Origin: Deltaproteobacteria bacterium
GTDB taxonomy: Bacteria > Desulfobacterota > Desulfobacteria > Desulfobacterales > C00003060
Assembly (NCBI GenBank): GCA_019309815.1
Contig: JAFDFO010000003.1
Coordinates: 1 to 38,974, forward strand
DNA: 38,974 nucleotides
Direction of reading: 5' to 3'
How positions within the stretch are numbered: position 1 is the first letter of the stretch; every line of letters begins with the position of its first letter. The notes beneath the pieces are model-generated. The model was not told the DNA's origin. It saw nothing but the letters and a program-made list of their open reading frames with translations, and did no database searches. Both the position numbers and the translations under genes were made by a program. Shown here in pieces: positions 33,590 to 38,974 of the stretch.

Positions 33590-35398
33590 ATGCCGGACAT
33601 CATCTCGGACCAGCACCAACCGAAACTGGCCATGAGTAACGAATCTGTTGTTATCATAGGAGGCGGCCCTGCAGGTCTGTCAGCAGCCCATGAGTGCATT
33701 AAGGGGGGCATCAAGCCCATTGTGCTCGAAAGGGCTGACAAGGTCGGAGGGATTTCACGCACAGAGACCTACAAAGGCTACTATTTCGATATTGGGGGGC
33801 ACCGTTTCTATACAAAGATTGAGGAGATTGACCGGCTGTGGCACGAAATGCTCGGCGACGATTTTCTCAAGGTCCGTCGGATGTCCCGCATTTATTATCA
33901 GGGCCGTTTCTTCAACTATCCCCTTGGGTTTGCCAATGCCCTGATGAACCTGGGGTTGGTTGAAACCTCTCTGATCCTGTTGAGCTATCTTAAGGCGCAG
34001 GTCTGGTCCCACCCGGAAGAAGTAAACTTCGAGCAGTGGGTGTGTAATCGTTTTGGCCAGCGTCTCTATCAGACGTTTTTTCGGACATACACGGAGAAGG
34101 TGTGGGGAACCCCTTGCCATAAGATTCAGGCCGACTGGGCGGCGCAGCGCATCAAAGGATTGTCACTTATTGTGGCGGTGTCTAATGCGCTTTTCGGGGG
34201 CCAGAAAGCGAAGACCTTGATCAGTGAGTTTGACTACCCATTAAGGGGTCCGGGAATGATGTGGCAGCGTTTCCAGGATGTGGTGGGGGCAAATGGAGGG
34301 GAGGTCCGACTCAACACAGACGCTACTGGCCTGAGCCATGAAAATGGCCGAATCGTGAAGGTGAATTACGTTGACAACGGCGAAACAGTAACCATCCCGG
34401 CTGACCAAGTCATTGCCAGTATTCCCGTCACCAGGCTTGTAGCCTTGCTTGATCCGAAAGCACCGAAGCATGTCCTCGAGGCGGCTTCCAACCTTTCCTA
34501 TCGGGCATTTGTTCTTGTGGGACTTATTGTTGACCGGGAAGACCTTTTTCCGGACCAGTGGATATATGTACACAGTCCCGATGTGAGGGTTGGGCGCATT
34601 CAGAACCTCAAGAACTGGAGTGCAGCCATGGTCCCCGATCCTAAGAAGACAAGTGTGGCAATGGAGTACTTCTGTAACGAAGATGACGAAACCTGGACGA
34701 TGCCCGATAGTGAACTGATAGACCTGGCATCTCAGGAATTGTCCAAGCTGGGACTGGCTGACACTGATGATATCATGGACGGGTTTGTAATACGCCAGCC
34801 AAAGGCATACCCGGTCTATGATGATGCATACAAAGAACATCTCATGGTCGTTCGGGATTACCTCGCGACCTTCGACAATCTCCAAACCGTAGGCCGAAAT
34901 GGCATGCACCGATACAATAATATGGACCATTCGATGCTCACGGGAATGCTTGCCGCCCGAAACTTGTCTGGCGCAAATCACGACCTGTGGGAGATAGGTG
35001 AACAGGACGAGTATCTTGAAGCAGATAAAAAGGCGAAAGCCCAACGGCTCGTTCCTGAGAAAATACTCACAAAGACATTTGCCAGGATAGACAAGCTGGC
35101 ATTTGCAACAGCCATAGGAGGCGTATCAGGCCTGTTCATGTTTCTTGCGACCATTTGGCTGGTCATGAAGGGGGGCGAAATGGTCGGCCCCACTCTCAGG
35201 CTTCTCTCCCAGTATTTTGTTGGCTATTCCGTGACCGTAAGAGGGGCCTTTGTTGCTTTTGGTTACACGTTCTTCTGCGGCTTCTTGTTTGGCTGGCTGT
35301 TTGCCTATCTTCGGAACCTCTTTCTTGCCTTCTACGTCTATAGTGCAAAGAAGAAAGCTGAGTTGCTGTCTCTCAGAGATTTTTTTGATAACCTGTAG
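33590..35398 (+). CDS. UDP-galactopyranose-mutase-like flavoprotein with membrane domain
   Basis: A 602-residue protein. An FAD-binding Rossmann motif IIGGGPAGLSAA (22-33) and DIGGHRF (67-73) match the UDP-galactopyranose mutase/protoporphyrinogen oxidase-like group found in glycan clusters. After the flavoprotein part (to about 480), residues 503-585 form two hydrophobic hairpin segments around GPTLRLLSQYFVGYSV, not part of standard mutases. The next gene encodes a stand-alone version of this domain. The start could be ATG 33632 (MSNESVV), since the first 14 residues are poorly supported. It probably acts on a nucleotide- or lipid-linked sugar at the inner membrane. Confidence 0.82.
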   Translation: MPDIISDQHQPKLAMSNESVVIIGGGPAGLSAAHECIKGGIKPIVLERADKVGGISRTETYKGYYFDIGGHRFYTKIEEIDRLWHEMLGDDFLKVRRMSRIYYQGRFFNYPLGFANALMNLGLVETSLILLSYLKAQVWSHPEEVNFEQWVCNRFGQRLYQTFFRTYTEKVWGTPCHKIQADWAAQRIKGLSLIVAVSNALFGGQKAKTLISEFDYPLRGPGMMWQRFQDVVGANGGEVRLNTDATGLSHENGRIVKVNYVDNGETVTIPADQVIASIPVTRLVALLDPKAPKHVLEAASNLSYRAFVLVGLIVDREDLFPDQWIYVHSPDVRVGRIQNLKNWSAAMVPDPKKTSVAMEYFCNEDDETWTMPDSELIDLASQELSKLGLADTDDIMDGFVIRQPKAYPVYDDAYKEHLMVVRDYLATFDNLQTVGRNGMHRYNNMDHSMLTGMLAARNLSGANHDLWEIGEQDEYLEADKKAKAQRLVPEKILTKTFARIDKLAFATAIGGVSGLFMFLATIWLVMKGGEMVGPTLRLLSQYFVGYSVTVRGAFVAFGYTFFCGFLFGWLFAYLRNLFLAFYVYSAKKKAELLSLRDFFDNL

Positions 35399-35427
35399 TT
35401 GATTTACCGACGTCAGGAGATTTTATC

Positions 35428-35748
35428 GTGAAAACAAAGAATGAAAACCAGACGACGGAAGAAGAAAGGCTGTTTCGTGGGGTCCTCTGGCTGAACGCTA
35501 AGGCTCTCGGGCTTGTTCTCGGCTTGCTGTGCGGCCTTGCGGTATTTGTCGCGACAAACTGGCTTGTGATCAAAGGAGGGGATCCGGTGGGCCCGCACCT
35601 GAGACTCTTGAGTCAGTACTTCATTGGCTACAGGGTTTCTTTTCTTGGCAGCCTCATTGGGTTTGTTTATGGTTTTGCGGTGGGGACCTTGAGCGGAGCA
35701 CTCATTGGGTGGATTTATAACGCGGTTGCCTCGTTCAGGAAATCCTAG
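35428..35748 (+). CDS. Small membrane protein, homologous to flavoprotein C-terminus
   Basis: A 106-residue protein with two membrane segments (about 27-49 and 72-96) joined by KGGDPVGPHLRLLSQYFIGY. This matches the flavoprotein tail (KGGEMVGPTLRLLSQYFVGY) closely. Function unknown. GTG start at 35428 with AGGAGA 7 bases upstream. It lies 29 bp after the flavoprotein gene and was probably made by partial gene duplication or is the source of the fused domain. Confidence 0.8.
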   Translation: MKTKNENQTTEEERLFRGVLWLNAKALGLVLGLLCGLAVFVATNWLVIKGGDPVGPHLRLLSQYFIGYRVSFLGSLIGFVYGFAVGTLSGALIGWIYNAVASFRKS

Positions 35749-35788
35749 CTCTTTCCATGATGTACCTCATTCTCCCCTGATAAAAACG

Positions 35789-36598
35789 ATGTCCGACAGT
35801 TATACCAGCCATTATTGGGACACGATTGTTGAAAGACCGGGCGGCAGGGACCATGAAGATTTATGGAGAGCCCACCTGCAAGGGATTTACAGGGAGTTAA
35901 TGGACAGATGGACAGTCGGTTCCCCGGATGGACTTATCCTCAAGACCGATCTATATGACGAAGCCGTAAGCAAGTATAATCTTCTACCTTTGTGCAGGGG
36001 GAAGTGTGGGCGTGTCATTGGAACAGATGTTTCTTTTGAAGTTGCGGCGGCAGCCAAAGAAAGGATGACCAGAACATGGGACGGTTGGCATAATGCTGTG
36101 TGCGCTGACGTCAGGCGGTTACCGTTCATGTCTGAGTCATTTGACGCTGTCATCTCTAATTCAACGCTGGATCACTTTTCACATAAGGAGAGTATCCTGG
36201 CGAGCCTTAGAGATATTCACAGATTGTTGAAGCCCGGAGGATCACTGCTCATTACCCTTGACAACCCATCAAATCCAGTCATCTTCTTAAGAAATGCGGT
36301 TCCTTACAGGTTATTGAAGGGCTCCCGACTTATTCCGTTCTACATGGGGGTCACTTTGTCAGAATCTCAACTGGTCCGCATTTTGGAAGTGTGTGGTTTT
36401 GAAGTTCATGAGACCATGGCCATTGTCCACAGCCCCCGTATTCTCGCCATTTGGACGGGACACATCCTGAACAGGACGGGGAACAAAAAGATAAAGCAAT
36501 ATGCGAGACAGGTTCTTAGGATATGTGAACGGCTGGAAAAACTCCCGACGAGATATCTGACCGGGTATTATGTTGCCGCAATAGCTACGAAGAGATAA
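35789..36598 (+). CDS. Class I methyltransferase-like protein with atypical motif I
   Basis: A 269-residue protein of the type 11 methyltransferase fold: GTDVS (78-82) is the strand-2 acidic region, ADVRRLPF and SNSTLDHF (123-130) the motif II-III area, and LKPGGSLLITLDN follows. In place of the usual glycine-rich motif I it has LKTDLYDEA (51-59). This variant occurs in a group of methyltransferases in glycan clusters as far as I recall. ATG at 35789 is chosen because the longer frame would overlap the preceding small gene. Substrate unknown. Confidence 0.8.
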   Translation: MSDSYTSHYWDTIVERPGGRDHEDLWRAHLQGIYRELMDRWTVGSPDGLILKTDLYDEAVSKYNLLPLCRGKCGRVIGTDVSFEVAAAAKERMTRTWDGWHNAVCADVRRLPFMSESFDAVISNSTLDHFSHKESILASLRDIHRLLKPGGSLLITLDNPSNPVIFLRNAVPYRLLKGSRLIPFYMGVTLSESQLVRILEVCGFEVHETMAIVHSPRILAIWTGHILNRTGNKKIKQYARQVLRICERLEKLPTRYLTGYYVAAIATKR

Positions 36599-36668
36599 GT
36601 TGCATTCTCCTCGCCCCTAAACGCGAACCCCTCAAGATCGCCCAGAAGTCTCATCGAGTCATGCAACA

Positions 36669-36697
36669 GGCGGCTTTCATTTTGGTGTGAAAGCCGT
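36669..36697 (+). terminator. Terminator-like hairpin before sulfotransferase 2
   Basis: AGGCGGCTTTCA and TGAAAGCCGTCT pair (one G-T) around a short loop, followed by TTGGGG rather than a T-run. It would weakly end transcription of the methyltransferase gene or fold at the 5' end of the next mRNA. An alternative GTG start for the sulfotransferase (36687) lies within it. Confidence 0.4.
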
Positions 36698-36743
36698 CTT
36701 TGGGGCTATCTGTCAACACATAAGAAGTAAAATACAGTTGCCA

Positions 36744-37604
36744 ATGATCAGGAAATACGCAAAAGGGACCCTGCCGAACCTGATAATAATTGGGGCCCAA
36801 AAATGCGGTACAACAAGTCTGCATTACTATTTGGGCCTTCATCCCCAAATATCGATGTCCAGAGAAAAAGAGCTGGAATTCTTCATGGAAGACCGTACCT
36901 GGCACAAGGGGATCGAATGGTACAAGTCACATTTCATGACCAGGGCGAAGGTTCACGGGGAGTCGTCGCCTAACTACACAGCTTATCCTAGATGGGAGGG
37001 CGTGCCGGAGAAAATGCATTCTGTCATACCGGATACCAAATTGATCTATATCCTTCGAGATCCCATTGATCGAATGGTTTCTCAGTATGTTCAATACCTG
37101 TCGGTAGGATTGGACAACAGGGCAGTAGAAATCGCTTTCAAACCTCTTAATAATGACAACTACTATGTTCGCAGGAGCAGATACTTTATGCAACTGCAGC
37201 AATATCTAAAATATTTTCCGAGCTCCAATATTCTGATAATGACTGCGGAGGATTTGCTCAATGAGCGTCGAAAAACATTGGAGAAGGTATTTGCATTCTT
37301 AAATGTTGATGAAACCTTCTATTCCCCAAAGTTTCTCAACCTCAAGCATGGGTCTGTCGGAAGAAGGCAGAAGAACCGGATTGGTTTGCTTCTGAAGCAG
37401 TTTGCCGAAAGCAATATTGCAAAGATATTTTCAACTGACGTGCGAATGAAGATTGGGGGAGTGATAGAATTGGCGTTCTCGACTGAAATTGCCAGACCCG
37501 TATTGGGTGAGAGCTTACGGGCCGAACTGATTAGTTTTTTCAAAGAGGATACAGATCCTTTGAAAGAATTCACCGGCTCCGATTTTGCGGCCTGGTGTGT
37601 ATAG
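36744..37604 (+). CDS. Sulfotransferase (PAPS-dependent), copy 2
   Basis: A 286-residue protein of the heparan-sulfate-type sulfotransferase group. IIIGAQKCGTTSLHYYL (14-30) is the 5'-phosphosulfate loop and LIYILRDPIDRMVSQY the 3'-phosphate segment; KELEFFM and GESSPNYT are further marks of the group. It probably sulfates a sugar hydroxyl. A GTG at 36687 would add 19 residues but lies in a hairpin; ATG 36744 is preferred though no ribosome site is clear at either. It is only distantly similar to the sulfotransferase at 28490. Confidence 0.87.
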   Translation: MIRKYAKGTLPNLIIIGAQKCGTTSLHYYLGLHPQISMSREKELEFFMEDRTWHKGIEWYKSHFMTRAKVHGESSPNYTAYPRWEGVPEKMHSVIPDTKLIYILRDPIDRMVSQYVQYLSVGLDNRAVEIAFKPLNNDNYYVRRSRYFMQLQQYLKYFPSSNILIMTAEDLLNERRKTLEKVFAFLNVDETFYSPKFLNLKHGSVGRRQKNRIGLLLKQFAESNIAKIFSTDVRMKIGGVIELAFSTEIARPVLGESLRAELISFFKEDTDPLKEFTGSDFAAWCV

Positions 37605-37755
37605 CTCCTGCAAATTAGTCATAAATGAAAAGGCGCGGGGCAGTCTTTCAGCGAAAAGAACAACTCGGATGTTTTGAAACCCATGGAAACGGTGAAGTGT
37701 CCTCAGGAATCCTCCCCTGTGTCCGGCCAATGACAGAACAACCAATCAAATTAGC

Positions 37756-38262
37756 ATGAACAGAGTGAATCAACCTTCTCAGCACCTTGTTCGCAACATG
37801 ATGACAGGAAGTATCCGCATCTTCTTTGCTGAGGTGCTGATAATTCCTGTCGGATTCATAACAGCGGTCTTTCTTGCCCGCCAACTCGGCCCGGTTAACT
37901 TTGGCCTATTTGCCATAGCCTTAAGGCTTGTCACATGGGTCGAGTGGACCAGCCTGACCGTCTTTTACAGCGCCACAGTCAAGTTTGTTAGCGAGGAAGA
38001 TGATTGGCGGGCGGTTGGGACTACGGTAGTTCGGCTGCATCTTGTAGTAGGTGTTGGTATTGCAGCTTTGCTATGGATAACGGCTTCGCCTTTAGCCCGT
38101 GCATTCAATGAACCGGCCATGGCCACCTACCTGAAGCTTTTTGCCATAGATATTCCGATTTTTAGCCTGTTCTCCGTACATAGCAGCATCTTGGTTGGAA
38201 GGGGTTTGTTCAAGGAGCGGGCCTGGACTCGTTTTGTTCGTGGAGATGGGCCTGTCTGTTAA
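37756..38262 (+). pseudogene. Polysaccharide flippase, N-terminal part, frameshifted
   Basis: 168 codons then a stop. The protein start resembles Wzx/MATE-like oligosaccharide exporters: several membrane helices, AVFLARQLGPVNFGLFAIAL, and SSILVGRGLFKERA. Family members run about 420-480 residues, so this is short. After codon ~156 the frame departs and homology continues in another frame (38240 onward). A small indel or deletion lies near 38215-38232. Either a genuine broken gene or a sequencing error. Confidence 0.75.
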
Positions 38263-38974
38263 CGGCGCGATTATAGGAGTCATTGGTGCCTCCATGGTTG
38301 GATTGATAATGAGCAGATTTTTTATCAGACCCCCTGTCTTTTCCGGAGCTACATTCCCAGTGCGGCGTCTGTTGGGCTTCTCAGCTCCAGTTTTCATGTC
38401 GTCGCTGAGTTTGCGAATGCTCAGGCTGGACGTAATCGCCCTAAAGGTGCTGGGAGCAACGGCTGCCCAGGTGGGCTTCTATAGTGCGGGACAGAGCCTG
38501 TCCATTCATACTAGTCTGCTTTCCGGGGCACTCTCTCCACCTTTGCTGTCCACTTTGAGCCGCTTGATTAGACAAGGAGATGAGTCCAAGGCCAAAGATA
38601 TTGGGCGGACCGCGATGCGTTTGGTGATTTGGCTGCTGCCGTTTGCTGCGATGACGGCTGGGGCAGCTACGGAGATAGTTGACCTTGTTTTCGGCAAGGA
38701 ATTCGTGTCTGCCGGTCCAATTTTGGCCTATTTGATCTTTGCAGCCGTGGGGTTTATCGGTATCACCATGGCAAGGGCCATCATCCTTGCTATAGGGAGG
38801 CCCGGCTGGACTTTCCTGGTGACCGGTCCGATGTTCCCAATAGCCGTCATTGGTTATCTGATCCTCATACCATGGATGGGTGGGGTTGGAGCAGCAATTG
38901 TAACGACTTGTGCCACCTGTTTGGCAGCGGTTGCCTCATTTCTGGCTGTCTACAAGCTTTGGGGAATCCTGCCG
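38240..38974 (+). pseudogene. Polysaccharide flippase, C-terminal part, incomplete at window end
   Basis: An open frame without stop from 38240 to the window edge, beginning VEMGLSVNGAIIGVIGAS, a segment expected in the middle of Wzx-type flippases. At least six hydrophobic helices follow, including FSAPVFMSSLSLRMLRLD and AYLIFAAVGFIGIT. It continues the protein of the preceding entry in the +1 frame. There is no separate ribosome site; the first ATG at 38246 lies within the frame. Together the two halves cover about 410 residues and the end lies beyond the window. Confidence 0.75.

Noticed and set aside
1-38974. tRNA or rRNA genes.
   Set aside because: I looked for T-loop-like GTTCRANYC with matching stems and rRNA motifs and saw none; a covariance search was not possible.

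Overview
The window looks like chromosomal DNA of a Gram-negative anaerobe, most probably a deltaproteobacterium (Desulfobacterota). A complete Tol-Pal system shows an outer membrane. The ricT-metG and holB neighbourhood, the small sulfur/redox cassette and the many short-unit intergenic hairpin repeats fit that group. The taxon is inferred from gene content and was not tested.

Left half (1-16.1 kb) is mostly housekeeping. On the minus strand, read right to left: an HD-domain phosphohydrolase, holB, ricT, metG, then a MauE/DoxX-like membrane protein, a secreted rhodanese and a C_GCAxxG_C_C protein. On the plus strand: tolQ-tolR-tolA, tolB, pal, cpoB, then ruvC-ruvA-ruvB and a SAM hydrolase (DUF62 family). 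The gaps carry three families of 7-8 bp-unit repeats arranged as inverted arms (CACGAAAR, TGGARTAW and CATCCAG units), plus a GC-rich double hairpin.

Middle (16.1-19.7 kb) is a transition zone: a minus-strand group (thioesterase, GNAT acetyltransferase, DUF6473 protein), a ComEA-like secreted helix-hairpin-helix protein, and about 0.8 kb with no convincing gene. A fourth repeat family occurs in inverted orientation on both sides of comEA.

Right half (19.7-39 kb) is an accessory biosynthetic region, all on the plus strand. It has a methyltransferase, two tandem B12-binding radical SAM paralogues, a radical SAM/SPASM protein, a PaaK-like adenylate-forming enzyme, a HemN/HemW-like radical SAM protein and a sulfotransferase. 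Next come an isocitrate/isopropylmalate-dehydrogenase-like enzyme with an altered substrate site, translationally coupled to an isochorismatase-aldehyde dehydrogenase fusion. Then a family 2 glycosyltransferase, a UDP-galactopyranose-mutase-like flavoprotein with a C-terminal membrane domain, a free-standing copy of that membrane domain, a second methyltransferase, a second sulfotransferase, and a frameshifted flippase running off the window.

Together these genes suggest construction, tailoring (methylation, sulfation, radical chemistry) and export of a surface glycan or glycolipid, possibly with an acyl or amino-acid-like decoration. The exact product cannot be read from the sequence. The most promising undescribed parts are the four-radical-SAM plus adenylate-enzyme block and the dehydrogenase plus amidohydrolase-ALDH pair.
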